Position numbers and translations under genes: made by a program
Shown: piece by piece, positions 53,785-63,026 of the stretch
How the letters are laid out: every line of letters begins with the position of its first letter
Position numbering within the stretch: position 1 is the first letter of the stretch
Notes under the pieces: generated by a model
Told to the model about the DNA's origin: nothing
The model's input: only the letters and a program-made list of their open reading frames with translations
Database searches by the model: none
Assembly: GCF_030145185.1 (NCBI RefSeq)
Contig: NZ_JAQYWB010000002.1
Coordinates: forward strand, 81,910 to 145,909
Source of the DNA: Desulfoluna sp.
GTDB lineage: Bacteria; Desulfobacterota; Desulfobacteria; Desulfobacterales; Desulfolunaceae
Direction: 5' to 3'
Length of the DNA stretch: 64,000 nt

Positions 53785-54693
53785 TCAGGGACGGAGCCCC
53801 GCATCCTTTGCCCGGACCTCAGGGCCAGGGGGCAGGTTCCCCCGGATCAGAAGATTCTTCTTCAGGGACTTCACCACCTCATCGATGTGCTCCACCCCCA
53901 CCCGGATCTCTGCAAGCCCTTTGACGGTTGTTTCGGTAATGGTGGGCACATCCCGGCTTCCCTTCTCCACATTGTCCAGAATCTGCTTCAGCACCGCGAT
54001 GTTCTTTTCAATCTCCACGCCGATTTCATGGACCTTGTTCAGATCCCGATCCACGAGGTCCACGGTATGCGGCACCTTGTCCACGGCCACGGCCAGGCTG
54101 TCGAGGATCACCCCCACACGAACCTCCACGGCCTCAAGGGAGTTGTTGATGCTGGCAAGCGCCGCAAACAACGGGCCTTCGGGATCCCTGAGCAGCGCGG
54201 TCACTTCTGAGATATCCTGCACGGCACGAATCACCTGCTTGGCCGTCTTCTCCACCTCAAACTCCGCGAGAATATCCGAGACCGAGGGCTTCTCTTCGGA
54301 CAGAATCGCCTCATCCGTCAAAATCTGAGGGGACTCCGGGGTGCCGGGCGTGATGGAGATATACTTGTTGCCGATATAGTTGACACTCTGGACCGTGGCG
54401 ATGGAATCCCTTCGGATGCGCGGGGCGTATTCGGCAAAGACCGCCATCCGCACGTGGACCACGTTCCCCACGAGGGTCACCTCTCGAACCTTGCCGATGT
54501 CGGCATTAAAGAGCTTCACGGCCGCATTTTTCTCCAGGTTGTAACTCTCTTTAAAGGTGGTGTAATAGGTCACCTTCTCGCGAAACCAGTCCTTGCTGCG
54601 ACCGATGGCCAGAACCATCAGGGCCAGCAGAATAATGATGGCAAGCATAAAAGCCCCCACCACTTTTTCCCGGGTGTCATAGCGTACAATCAT
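53785..54693 (-). CDS. mlaD: MlaD-like MCE domain protein
   Basis: A 302-residue membrane-anchored protein. One N-terminal helix (about 12-30) leads to a single MCE domain (about 40-120; YYTTFKESYNLEKNAAVKLF, SVNYIGNKYISITPG), then a long coiled-coil/helical tail (about 140-290). MlaD-type proteins form hexameric rings in the periplasm and shuttle phospholipids between membranes with MlaE and MlaF. The first 4 bp overlap the upstream ATPase-like gene (ATGA). No MlaB or MlaC is seen. Confidence 0.9.
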   Translation of the reverse strand: MIVRYDTREKVVGAFMLAIIILLALMVLAIGRSKDWFREKVTYYTTFKESYNLEKNAAVKLFNADIGKVREVTLVGNVVHVRMAVFAEYAPRIRRDSIATVQSVNYIGNKYISITPGTPESPQILTDEAILSEEKPSVSDILAEFEVEKTAKQVIRAVQDISEVTALLRDPEGPLFAALASINNSLEAVEVRVGVILDSLAVAVDKVPHTVDLVDRDLNKVHEIGVEIEKNIAVLKQILDNVEKGSRDVPTITETTVKGLAEIRVGVEHIDEVVKSLKKNLLIRGNLPPGPEVRAKDAGLRP

Positions 54694-55403
54694 GGGGCCA
54701 GCTCCTTGACCAGAGTGCCATTTTCAAGATGAAGGTTCAAGGGACTGAGCTCTTTACCGAACCCCCGATAGTTGGTGGTGAAAATAAAGACCCCCCCCCG
54801 CAAAAGAATTTTACGGATTTCACTGATAAACAAGGCCAGATACCCCCGCCCCACAAACTCCTCGGGATACTCCGCCAGAAACAGCAGGGGCTCCTTGAGC
54901 AGGTCCCGCACGACGATGGCCCGCCTCTGCTCCATGGCGTCGATCAGCTCCGGGCAGAGGGAAAGCGTCCTTTCAATGCCAAAACCTTTCACCAGCGCCT
55001 CCTTCACCCCCTGGTGCCGATCCAGGTTGGTGTCACTGAAATAATGCGCCTGGTAGTCAAGGTTCTCCTCAACGGTCCGGTTTCTCACCATGGCGGCCGT
55101 CGGATAAAGGTATCCGATCCGGCGCTTGACAGGGAGGAGTTTCTCATACCAGGTGAAAGGAAGCGTTGCGCCGTCAAAACAGTAGGTGCCGCGTGAGGGC
55201 CAATCCAGGGTGGCCAGACACCGCATCAACAGATGGGCATCGGAGGGGTTGTCGGCAAAGAGATGCACGGCCGTCCCGGGATTCAGGGTCAAATCAAGCC
55301 CGGAGAGCAAACGCCCGCCCCAGCCATCTCTCACCCTCAGGTTTGTCCACTGAACCACCGGTGTATCGGCGGGGTCGATGCCATCTTTTCCGGCGGTCGG
55401 CAT
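54690..55403 (-). CDS. MlaF-position ABC ATPase with degenerate catalytic motifs
   Basis: A 237-residue protein with ABC-ATPase layout between mlaE and mlaD, where MlaF would be. The overall pattern is kept (LLSGLDLTLNPGTAVHLFA, IGYLYPTAAMVRNRTVEENL, DLLKEPLLFLAEYPEE). The nucleotide motifs are lost: Walker A reads FADNPSDAHLLM (no GxGK[ST]), the Q loop has no Gln, the LSGGQ signature reads LIDAMEQRR, Walker B lacks its Asp (FLAEYPEE) and the switch His is Asn (TTNYRG). ATP binding and hydrolysis therefore look unlikely. The frame is intact and the gene overlaps mlaD, so it is kept under selection, perhaps as a structural subunit. Confidence 0.8.
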   Translation of the reverse strand: MPTAGKDGIDPADTPVVQWTNLRVRDGWGGRLLSGLDLTLNPGTAVHLFADNPSDAHLLMRCLATLDWPSRGTYCFDGATLPFTWYEKLLPVKRRIGYLYPTAAMVRNRTVEENLDYQAHYFSDTNLDRHQGVKEALVKGFGIERTLSLCPELIDAMEQRRAIVVRDLLKEPLLFLAEYPEEFVGRGYLALFISEIRKILLRGGVFIFTTNYRGFGKELSPLNLHLENGTLVKELAP

Positions 55404-55417
55404 GGGCGAGGTGTCCT

Positions 55418-56239
55418 CTACAGATAAAAAACAATGGAAACAAAGGCATTCACAAGCATGCAGACAAAAAAGCTCTCCACGGAAGCCCGGGAGACACTCA
55501 CAGGAATCCGCGAGACTTTACGGACGGTGGTGTACCCGTGAAAGAGACTCACCACCGTGATAATCAACCCGAAGAGCAAGGCCTTCAGCAGGCTGACGAC
55601 CAAATCGGTGCCGCTGAGGGCCCGAGCCACCTGAAAAAGAAAGATATCGCCGGACATGCTGACGGTCACCCAGGCAACAATCTGCCCACCCAACAGGGCC
55701 GCTAAGTCAAACACCACAAAAAGACAAACCACCGCCGAGGTGATGCCCGTAAACCGTGAAAAAGAGAGGATCCACATGGGATCCACCCCGGACATCTCCA
55801 GGGCCTCGATTTCATTAAAAACGGTCATACAGCTCATCTCCGCGGTGACCGCTGTGGCCGAACGCAAAATAACCACCAGGGCTGTGATGAGGGGACCGAT
55901 CTCCCGGACAATCAAAATCACGGCCGCCTTGCCGAGCTCAAACTCAGCGGAGAGCTTGGTAAACTGAATAATCACGGCACTTCCCACGAGCAGGGCCAGG
56001 GGAATGATCAGGGGCAGGGCCTGAACGGCCGTGAAGTAAATCTGCTCCACCACCGCCCTCTTGACCTGCTTGCGCCCATCGGTGGGGCGCCTCACCAGAA
56101 GGGTGAGAATACGCAAGGTAAAGGCCGCACGAACCAGGGCCATCCCCATAAAATCGAGGGTGGCTCGTCCGAGATAACCGCATGTACGTCCGATCCATTT
56201 CAAAGGAAGCCCCTGTCGACTGGTTGTCAATAACCTCAA
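55418..56239 (-). CDS. mlaE: MlaE-type ABC permease
   Basis: A 273-residue inner-membrane permease of the MlaE/YrbE family with about five or six helices. The conserved core runs LPLIIPLALLVGSAVIIQF, REIGPLITALVVILRSATAV, TAEMSCMTVFNEIEALEMSG. It is first in a three-gene operon with the ATPase-like gene (14 bp later) and mlaD. In Mla systems it forms the transmembrane part of the phospholipid transporter. The mainly hydrophobic C-terminus ends without extension. Confidence 0.92.
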   Translation of the reverse strand: MRLLTTSRQGLPLKWIGRTCGYLGRATLDFMGMALVRAAFTLRILTLLVRRPTDGRKQVKRAVVEQIYFTAVQALPLIIPLALLVGSAVIIQFTKLSAEFELGKAAVILIVREIGPLITALVVILRSATAVTAEMSCMTVFNEIEALEMSGVDPMWILSFSRFTGITSAVVCLFVVFDLAALLGGQIVAWVTVSMSGDIFLFQVARALSGTDLVVSLLKALLFGLIITVVSLFHGYTTVRKVSRIPVSVSRASVESFFVCMLVNAFVSIVFYL

Positions 56240-56334
56240 TATCCGGTACTCTTGTGCTGCCGGAAAAGTATAGTCAATTCAATTAACAAAGATCAACCGA
56301 TTTTAAACGTTCCACCCCGGAGGGCTCCCACCCC

Positions 56335-57903
56335 ATGATTCGCCTGAAAACCCTTGTCACCCTCTGCCTGTTTTTCTGTGTGCCCCCGGCAGTTTTCGCC
56401 GAAACCACCCCCCCGGCGACCCTGTTTGAAGACGCCGCCGCCCTCCTCGAGCAGGGCCAAGCCCTCGAGGCCACAGCCATTTACCGACGCATCCTGGACG
56501 GCAGCTCCAACCGTGAACAACGGGCCAGGGCCCTTCTCTTTCTTTCGACCCTGTACAGTCGCAACCTGAACCTTCCCGACACGGCGGTGGCCTGCCTCGA
56601 ACAGATTGAGGCCACCTACCCCAACACCTCGGTGATCATCGATGCTCGATTTGCCTTGGGGACCGTGACCTACCGCAGCGGACGGTTTCGTCAGGCGGTC
56701 ACCCATTTTAAACAATTTATCGAACGCTACCCCGATCACATGCGCAGCTCTTCGGCCCGAGCCTGGTTGCGGGAAGCGGAAACCCTGGCTGGAACCGAAC
56801 GGCCCAACCTCGTGCAGAACAAGGCCATGGACCAGCTCCCCGACACGGTACGGGTTCTCATTCGAAACAAAGAGGAAAAGGTGATCCTCGGCAAAGCCGG
56901 CGAGCCCATGGCCGTGCTCCAGGACGGATTGCCCCTGTTTGAAGGAGACGGCCCGGTCACCCTCACACGCACCGGGCAAGACCTGGCCATCAATGGGGTC
57001 AAGGCCGGCTCCCAGACCCTGTCGGTTCAGACCCCGGGTCGCCTCCCCCGGGTGGACGGGCACGCCTACCGGGGAGAGGTCACACTCTGGCCCGAAGAGA
57101 AAGGCATCTCGGTGGTCAACACCCTGGCCATCGAGCCCTACCTGTACGGCGTCCTCCCCAAAGAGATGAGCCCCCTCTGGCCGGAAGAAGCGCTGAAGGC
57201 CCAGGCCATTGCCTCACGGACCTACACCTATCATACCCTACTCAACCGGAAAGGGCATCCCCGCTTTGACCTGGAGGCCACCACCGCCTTTCAGGTCTAT
57301 GGAGGGGCTGACGCCGAAACCCCGGAGACCACACGCCCTGTCGACCTCACCCGCGGGCGCTATCTCGCCTTTCAGGGGCTCCCCATCATCGCCTGTTTCC
57401 ACGCCAACAGTGGGGGCATGACGGAAAGCGCCGATGCTGTCTGGGGGGCGGCTTTGCCCTATCTGCAAGGGGTCAAGGACAGCTTCAGTCGCCTGGCACC
57501 CGAGGCCTGCTGGAAAAAAGAGCTGAAGAAGGACACCATGGTCCGGAGGCTCTGGGCAAAGGGATACCGACCGGGAGGCATTATCTCCCTGACCACGGCC
57601 GACCCCTCCCCTTCCGGGCGCACCGGCCAGGTGATCATCAGCACCTCCCGGGGACGGCTTGAACTCACCGGCAACGAGTTCAGGCAGGCCATGGGGCCCA
57701 CGGTGATTAAAAGTGCCTGGTTCACGGCCACCCGCCAGAAAAAAGGCTACCTCTTTGAAGGGTGCGGGTATGGCCACGGTGTCGGCATGAGCCAGTGGGG
57801 TGCCCGAAAAATGGCCACCTCAGGCTTTACCTGCGACACCATTTTACATCACTATTACAAGAACGTCTCCCTGGTCTCCATTGACAAAGAGGGGCGTCGC
57901 TGA
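56335..57903 (+). CDS. Secreted SpoIID/LytB domain protein with TPR-like region
   Basis: A 522-residue protein with a signal peptide (about 1-22). A TPR/YbgF-like helical region (about 30-155) is followed by a SpoIID domain (about 225-510): PYLYGVLPKEMSPLWPEEAL, QAIASRTYTYH and the catalytic-end motif GYGHGVGMSQWGARKMA. SpoIID proteins are lytic transglycosylases acting on peptidoglycan stripped of stem peptides; in Firmicutes they act in spore engulfment, but many non-sporulating bacteria, including Desulfobacterota, have them for cell-wall remodelling. It is divergent from the mla-type operon. Confidence 0.9.
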   Translation: MIRLKTLVTLCLFFCVPPAVFAETTPPATLFEDAAALLEQGQALEATAIYRRILDGSSNREQRARALLFLSTLYSRNLNLPDTAVACLEQIEATYPNTSVIIDARFALGTVTYRSGRFRQAVTHFKQFIERYPDHMRSSSARAWLREAETLAGTERPNLVQNKAMDQLPDTVRVLIRNKEEKVILGKAGEPMAVLQDGLPLFEGDGPVTLTRTGQDLAINGVKAGSQTLSVQTPGRLPRVDGHAYRGEVTLWPEEKGISVVNTLAIEPYLYGVLPKEMSPLWPEEALKAQAIASRTYTYHTLLNRKGHPRFDLEATTAFQVYGGADAETPETTRPVDLTRGRYLAFQGLPIIACFHANSGGMTESADAVWGAALPYLQGVKDSFSRLAPEACWKKELKKDTMVRRLWAKGYRPGGIISLTTADPSPSGRTGQVIISTSRGRLELTGNEFRQAMGPTVIKSAWFTATRQKKGYLFEGCGYGHGVGMSQWGARKMATSGFTCDTILHHYYKNVSLVSIDKEGRR

Positions 57904-58036
57904 TATCGGATTTTTGCGCCTTCACTGAGACAAAAGAGCCATGCAAATAAAAACCAGACGACCGAACCGGAGTTTTCGCTGTGCCGACCGTTGACCAACA
58001 GAGCACGATTTTTCCACACCCCTTTAAAGGCCCATC

Positions 58037-58954
58037 ATGATACATCGGCTGATGCCCTTTATCTTCCTGGGAGCCCTGTTCCTTGTCTGCCCCGGCCTCC
58101 TCTTCGGCGCCGACGGACAGGAGATCACGGAGACCTTTAAGGACGGTGGGATCGACTGGAGCACCGGCACGGCCTGGGCGCAAGGGATGCATGCCCCCAA
58201 CGAACAGGCCGGACGCCCCGCCTCCCCCGAAGCGCGGGAACACTACGTCAATCGGGCCGTGGGTGCAGCCCGGAAGAACCTCTACGCCATTTTGCAAAAG
58301 CTCACCATTCACGGAGACATCACAGGCGGCCACGTCATGGACAACACCCGGGAAATTCTCGCCCAGGTCGACCTGATGCTTCTCTCCACACCGGTGACAA
58401 AAAAACGATTCCTCACCGACGGCTCGGTGGAGGCCAGGGTCTCCCTTCCGCTCCGAGGCGCCTTCTCTCAACTCATCCTCCCGGAGGAGATCCGGCAAAT
58501 CGATCCCATCAAGCCCCTTTTCTCCTCACCGACGCCCAAAAACCTGGCCCATGTTGCTTACACAGGCCTCATTGTCGATGCCCGCGGCATTGACGCGGTC
58601 CCCAGCCTCGCCCCGCGCGTGGTGACCGAGTCCGGAGAAGAGGTGTACGGCCCCCCCATCATCAGCCGGGAATACGCAGTCCAACGCGGGGTGGCGGCTT
58701 ATGAGAGGAGCCTCGCCCAGGCGGGCCAGGGCCCGTCCCTCGGTGAAAACCCCCTGATGGTCACCGGTATCGGCACCACGGCCGAGGCACGCACTGATAT
58801 CATGATCAGCAGCGAAGACGCCGCCCGTATCCGCTCCGATGTCGCCCACACCACCTTCCTCAGCCAGTGCCGGGTCATCATTGTCCTGGACGCTCCGGCC
58901 CCACGCACGCAAAACAATGCCTCCCCACGGCGCCTGGGCCAAAGTACCAAATAA
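58037..58954 (+). CDS. Secreted protein of unknown function
   Basis: A 305-residue protein with a clear signal peptide (about 1-25, cleavage near LFGADG). The rest is soluble and mixed alpha/beta. The part around residues 80-130 (ARKNLYAILQKLTIHGDITG) and TGLIVDARGIDAVPSLAPRV (about 175-195), then EVYGPPIISREYAVQRGV, resembles secreted LPP20/FlgT-N-like proteins of Gram-negative bacteria. There is no lipobox Cys. The gene follows the SpoIID gene by 133 bp on the same strand, so an envelope or flagellar role is possible but unproven. A terminator overlaps its stop. Confidence 0.75.
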   Translation: MIHRLMPFIFLGALFLVCPGLLFGADGQEITETFKDGGIDWSTGTAWAQGMHAPNEQAGRPASPEAREHYVNRAVGAARKNLYAILQKLTIHGDITGGHVMDNTREILAQVDLMLLSTPVTKKRFLTDGSVEARVSLPLRGAFSQLILPEEIRQIDPIKPLFSSPTPKNLAHVAYTGLIVDARGIDAVPSLAPRVVTESGEEVYGPPIISREYAVQRGVAAYERSLAQAGQGPSLGENPLMVTGIGTTAEARTDIMISSEDAARIRSDVAHTTFLSQCRVIIVLDAPAPRTQNNASPRRLGQSTK

Positions 58955-58990
58955 AAAAGGGACGTTTCCTCATGGAAACGCCCCTTTCAT
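58953..58990. terminator. Bidirectional terminator between the secreted protein and metK
   Basis: AAAGGG-a-CGTTTCC pairs with GGAAACG-c-CCCTTT (one mismatch), 4-base loop, with A run before and T-rich after. Confidence 0.85.
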
Positions 58991-59026
58991 CATCTACCCG
59001 TCTGACAACTGATCTGCTATAGAGCC

Positions 59027-60199
59027 TTAAAGCCCGGCTTTCTCCCGAAGAATCGCGACCTTGTCGGTTCGCTCCCAGGTAAAGCCCACCTCATCGGTGC
59101 GGCCAAAGTGACCGTACGCAGAGGTCATTTTATAAATAGGCCTCAGGAGATCAAGCTGCTCGATAATGGCGGCAGGACGCAGGTCAAAGACCTCACGAAC
59201 GATAGCGGCAATGCGGGTCTGGTCGATCACCCCGGTGCCCTTGGTGTCCACAAGAACGGACACGGGCTCTGCCACGCCGATGGCATAGGCCACCTGAACC
59301 TCACACTCTCGGGCCAGGCCAGCGGCCACGATGTTTTTGGCGATGTAGCGTCCCATGTAGGATGCGCTGCGATCCACCTTGGAGGGGTCCTTGCCGGAGA
59401 AACATCCGCCCCCGTGGCTGCCACGACCGCCGTAGGTGTCGACGATGATTTTTCGACCGGTGAGGCCACAGTCGCCCATGGGACCGCCCACGACAAAACG
59501 GCCGGTGGGGTTGATGAGAAAACGGGTCTTCTCATCGATCATCTCAGAGGGAATCACCTTATTCACCACCTCTTTGATGATGCCTTCCTGAAGATCCTCG
59601 TGGCTCACATCAGGGCTGTGCTGGGAAGAGACCACCACGGTATCCACGCGCACGGCTTTTCCATTTTCATACTCAATGGTGACCTGCGCCTTTCCATCGG
59701 GACGGAGGTAGGGAAGAACCCCTGTCTTACGCGCCTCGGCAAGCCGATAGGTCAGCTTGTGGGCAAAGACCGCTGTCATGGGCATGAGTTCCGGGGTTTC
59801 ATCGATGGCGTAGCCAAACATCAGCCCCTGGTCGCCCGCGCCCTGGTCCTTAAAAAGGCCTTCGCCTTCATTGACGCCCTGGGCAATATCCTCAGACTGC
59901 TTATCAATGCTTGAGATCACAGCGCAGGTCTGCCAGTCAAAGCCCATCTCGGAGGAGTCGTAACCAATCTCTCGAATGGTGTCCCTCACAATCTGGGTCA
60001 TATCCACATAGCAATTGGTGGTAATTTCACCGGCGATGAAAGCCATACCTGTGGTCACCAGAGTCTCGCAGGCCACCCTGCATCGTGGATCCTGGGCCAT
60101 GATGGCGTCTAAAATGGAATCGGAAATAGCGTCGGCCACCTTGTCGGGGTGACCCTCCGTTACGGACTCCGAAGTAAAAAAGTAGTTCGCGTTGGTCAT
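59027..60199 (-). CDS. metK: S-adenosylmethionine synthetase
   Basis: A 390-residue enzyme making SAM from methionine and ATP. It has [20 protein letters not shown] (about 9-28), the ATP-site [32 protein letters not shown] and the [20 protein letters not shown] loop (about 266-285). Length is normal. AAAGGAG precedes the ATG. It is the last gene of a minus-strand group with rnc and the radical SAM gene, but a 129-bp spacer before it may hold its own promoter or leader; I did not recognise a SAM riboswitch there. Confidence 0.97.
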   Translation of the reverse strand: MTNANYFFTSESVTEGHPDKVADAISDSILDAIMAQDPRCRVACETLVTTGMAFIAGEITTNCYVDMTQIVRDTIREIGYDSSEMGFDWQTCAVISSIDKQSEDIAQGVNEGEGLFKDQGAGDQGLMFGYAIDETPELMPMTAVFAHKLTYRLAEARKTGVLPYLRPDGKAQVTIEYENGKAVRVDTVVVSSQHSPDVSHEDLQEGIIKEVVNKVIPSEMIDEKTRFLINPTGRFVVGGPMGDCGLTGRKIIVDTYGGRGSHGGGCFSGKDPSKVDRSASYMGRYIAKNIVAAGLARECEVQVAYAIGVAEPVSVLVDTKGTGVIDQTRIAAIVREVFDLRPAAIIEQLDLLRPIYKMTSAYGHFGRTDEVGFTWERTDKVAILREKAGL

Positions 60200-60328
60200 T
60201 CTCTGCTCCTTTGGAACACTTGAAATCTAAATCGCTTCATATGAATCGATCGGTGTCTGTCGGGCGGGAAGCAAATGAGCTGAGCCCCTGCTCATATAAG
60301 GGTCTAGCCAATTACCCGAACATCTTTA

Positions 60329-61426
60329 TCAACTTTCGCCCTGTTTTGCAAAGATTTGGCGCACCGAATCCACGACCCACCCCCCGGCCGACAAGGCGGT
60401 CTCCGCCAGGGCCTCATCCGATCGAACAGAAATCGTCTGAAAAGCATACCGGGTTTTTAATCGCGCCATATTCTCATTGCGGAGCCCGCGCATACGGGAA
60501 ATATTTCGGGGGTGGACACGAAAAACAGGAGAGTCTCCCGGTGAGAAGAGCCGTTCGGCAAGACGTTCCGCCATGTCGAGGAACCGGGCGCTGTGGACAA
60601 GATGGCCGAAGGCGGGGTGGTGAGGGCCTGCGCAAATACGCTCTAAACGCATCGCCTCACTCTCTTGAAGCCCCATGCGAATCACAGTGATCCCTTTCCG
60701 GGAAGCGGCCAGCCACGCCTCTTTGCTTCGAGAGACCGCCTCAGCAAGGGTCAGGGGCACATACCGGCCCTGACGCCAGAGCATGGTCAGGCCGCTTTCG
60801 GAAAGAACCACCGTCGGATAAATGCGGATTCCGTCGGGGGCCAGGGCCAGCATACGGTCAAGGGAGATGTGAAAGTGTTCCAGGGACTCCCCGGGAAGCC
60901 CGAGCATCATCTGAAGGATGGTGCGATAGCCGCGTTCTTTCAACCGCCCCATGGCCACTTCCGTGTCTGAGGCGCTGTGGCCGCGGGTGCTGGCCCGCAA
61001 AACGGAATCTACCATGGACTGGGCCCCAAGCTCCACCGTGGTGACCGGGTAAGCCGCCAGAAGATCCAGCACCTCCTCCGTCACGGTATCAGGGCGGGTG
61101 GAAAAACGAATTCCCTGCACCCGTCCCGATCGGACGTAGCTCCGGGCCAGATCCAGACAGGCCGTCATGGCCTCCACGGGCAGACCCAGAAAGGTGCCGC
61201 CATAAAAAGAGATCTCTACGGGATGGCGGTTCGCGGCCCAGGAGAGCCAGTGCTCAATGTCTGTGACCATCTCTGCACGGCTGGGCATGGCCGGGACGCC
61301 TAAACCGCCCTGGCCGGTGACCGCATATTGATTGCAAAAAATACAGTGGTGAGGGCATCCCGCATGGGGGATAAAGAGGGGAACGATCAACTCACGAGGT
61401 GTGCCGGGGGGCCGCGAAGGGCTCAC
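60329..61426 (-). CDS. Radical SAM protein, Elp3-like without acetyltransferase domain
   Basis: A 365-residue radical SAM enzyme. The cluster motif CPHHCIFC lies at about 23-30 within LFIPHAGCPHHCIFCNQYAV, followed by EISFYGGTFLG, TRPDTV and VELGAQSMVDSVL, which are typical of the Elp3/YhcC group. It lacks the C-terminal GNAT domain of true Elp3. Stand-alone members of this group are common next to rnc in Desulfobacterota; their substrate is unknown, although tRNA is suspected by homology. It follows rnc by 23 bp. Confidence 0.87.
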   Translation of the reverse strand: MSPSRPPGTPRELIVPLFIPHAGCPHHCIFCNQYAVTGQGGLGVPAMPSRAEMVTDIEHWLSWAANRHPVEISFYGGTFLGLPVEAMTACLDLARSYVRSGRVQGIRFSTRPDTVTEEVLDLLAAYPVTTVELGAQSMVDSVLRASTRGHSASDTEVAMGRLKERGYRTILQMMLGLPGESLEHFHISLDRMLALAPDGIRIYPTVVLSESGLTMLWRQGRYVPLTLAEAVSRSKEAWLAASRKGITVIRMGLQESEAMRLERICAGPHHPAFGHLVHSARFLDMAERLAERLFSPGDSPVFRVHPRNISRMRGLRNENMARLKTRYAFQTISVRSDEALAETALSAGGWVVDSVRQIFAKQGES

Positions 61427-61449
61427 CGGCGACTGAAGGGGGCCATGAT

Positions 61450-62154
61450 TCAGAACCCCCGTTCCTTTAAGATATCCAAAGCGATGCGGGCAGCATCCTG
61501 CTCGGCAGACTTCTTGCTCTTTCCATATCCCGTGGTTTCAATATCACGGGTCTTCAGGGAAATCTGAAAGGTCTTGTCATGATCCGGCCCCATCTCCGAG
61601 ACCACACGGTAACGCGGAATCTCCTTGAGATGCACCTGAGAATACTCCTGCAGCAGACTCTTACTGTCGCTGTTGAGGCGCGTGGGACGGACCCCACTGA
61701 GCAGGGGCTTAAAATGACGACTGATCAGACGATAGGAGGCGTCAAAGCCCCCATCAAGGTAGACCGCCGCGATGACGGCTTCCAGGACATCGGAGAGGAT
61801 AGAATTTTTATCCCGACCGTTGGTCTGATTCTCTCCCTTGCCCAGACGAATGAACAGGCCCAAATCAAGCTGCCTGGCAATCTCGGCCAACTGGGTCTCA
61901 TTGACCAGGTTGGACCGCATGCGGGACAAATTGCCCTCGTTCAACTCAGGAAAATTGTGCATCAGGGCATCCCCGACCACAAGGTTCAGCACGGCGTCTC
62001 CCAGGAACTCAAGGCGCTCGTTGTCCTCCGGGACAGTGTCTCCCTGTTCATTTACATAGGAGCTGTGCATCAAGGCCGTCGCCAGAAAGCTTCGGTCTCC
62101 AAAGGTGTAGTTGAGGTTGGTCTCTAACTGTAACAGGTCTTCAATGTGATTCAT
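61450..62154 (-). CDS. rnc: Ribonuclease III
   Basis: A 234-residue double-strand-specific RNase. The N-terminal endonuclease domain has the signature ERLEFLGDAVLNLVVGDAL (about 43-61) and the second acidic cluster DVLEAVIAAVYLDGG (about 116-130). The C-terminal dsRNA-binding domain (about 160-232) ends KKSAEQDAARIALDIL. It processes rRNA precursors and some mRNAs. The ATG overlaps the PHP gene stop (ATGA), showing translational coupling. Confidence 0.96.
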   Translation of the reverse strand: MNHIEDLLQLETNLNYTFGDRSFLATALMHSSYVNEQGDTVPEDNERLEFLGDAVLNLVVGDALMHNFPELNEGNLSRMRSNLVNETQLAEIARQLDLGLFIRLGKGENQTNGRDKNSILSDVLEAVIAAVYLDGGFDASYRLISRHFKPLLSGVRPTRLNSDSKSLLQEYSQVHLKEIPRYRVVSEMGPDHDKTFQISLKTRDIETTGYGKSKKSAEQDAARIALDILKERGF

Positions 62155-63026
62155 GTCAATGCAGCGATTAAGGTGGCGTAACAGTCAAAGGGTATATGGA
62201 GGTCGCCCTTCCCCACACCCAAATGTATACCGGATTTATATTCCCCGTGAAAATCGGACCCTCCGGTTACCAAAAGCCCCAGGGACTCTGCGCAACGAAG
62301 AAGGGACTGGGTAAACTCTGGAGAATGGGTAGAATAATAAGCCTCCACGCCGGCCAGACCCCTTCGGGTCAGGTCTGCAAGAAGCCCTTCCAACTCACCC
62401 AGAGGAAGCCCTACGGTCACAGGATGTGCCAGCACGGGAAGCCCCCCTGCAGCACGAATGAGACTTACCGCATTTTCAAAATCAATGCGACCCTTTTCTA
62501 CATAAGCGGGACACCCCTTGGCCAGGTAACGATCAAAGGCTTCCTGAACCGACCCCACCGCCTGCTTCCGCACCATGACGGCGGCCATGTGGGGACGCCC
62601 GACCACAGCGCCTCCGGCCTCTGCCACCACCTCGGAAAGCGTGAGGGGGACGCCAAGGGTATTAAGGCGTGAAATCATCTGGGGATTCCGCGTCTCGCGC
62701 TGTCGCCGCAGGGCGGCCAATGCCTCCCCGAGGGGGGGCGAATCCAGATCAATCCCGTATCCAAGGATATGGAAACTGCCTTGGCTGCAGTAAGGCGCAG
62801 GGGGAGAAGAGCTGATCTCAACCCCGGTGATGAATTTTAAATCGACAGGAAGTCCGGCGGAAAGAATCTCCCGGGCACCCTCCACCGTGTCATGATCGGT
62901 AATGGCGATGGCGGAAAGACCGGTTTTTCGAGCACAAGCAACCACCTCCCATGGCGAAAAAGACCCATCGGAGGCGGTGGTATGGATGTGCAGATCAACT
63001 CCCGCCTCGGCATGATCAAAGGCCAA
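62151..63026 (-). CDS. PHP-domain phosphoesterase
   Basis: A ~291-residue metal-dependent phosphoesterase of the PHP family (YciV/RnmA-like). Motifs are VDLHIHTTASDGSFSP, AITDHDTVEGA, VEISSS (about 75), LAHPVTVG and SDFHG near the end. E. coli relatives degrade 3',5'-nucleoside bisphosphates and act on RNA 5' ends. The start is uncertain: the frame is open to 63155, inside dksA, but TTG 63026, which overlaps the dksA stop by 11 bp, gives a normal length and leaves little before the first motif. It is coupled to rnc. Confidence 0.85.
   Translation of the reverse strand: MAFDHAEAGVDLHIHTTASDGSFSPWEVVACARKTGLSAIAITDHDTVEGAREILSAGLPVDLKFITGVEISSSPPAPYCSQGSFHILGYGIDLDSPPLGEALAALRRQRETRNPQMISRLNTLGVPLTLSEVVAEAGGAVVGRPHMAAVMVRKQAVGSVQEAFDRYLAKGCPAYVEKGRIDFENAVSLIRAAGGLPVLAHPVTVGLPLGELEGLLADLTRRGLAGVEAYYSTHSPEFTQSLLRCAESLGLLVTGGSDFHGEYKSGIHLGVGKGDLHIPFDCYATLIAALT

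Noticed and set aside
60200..60328. Known SAM or SAH riboswitch before metK
   Set aside because: No recognisable core of the SAM-I, SAM-II, SAM-IV or SAH classes by eye.
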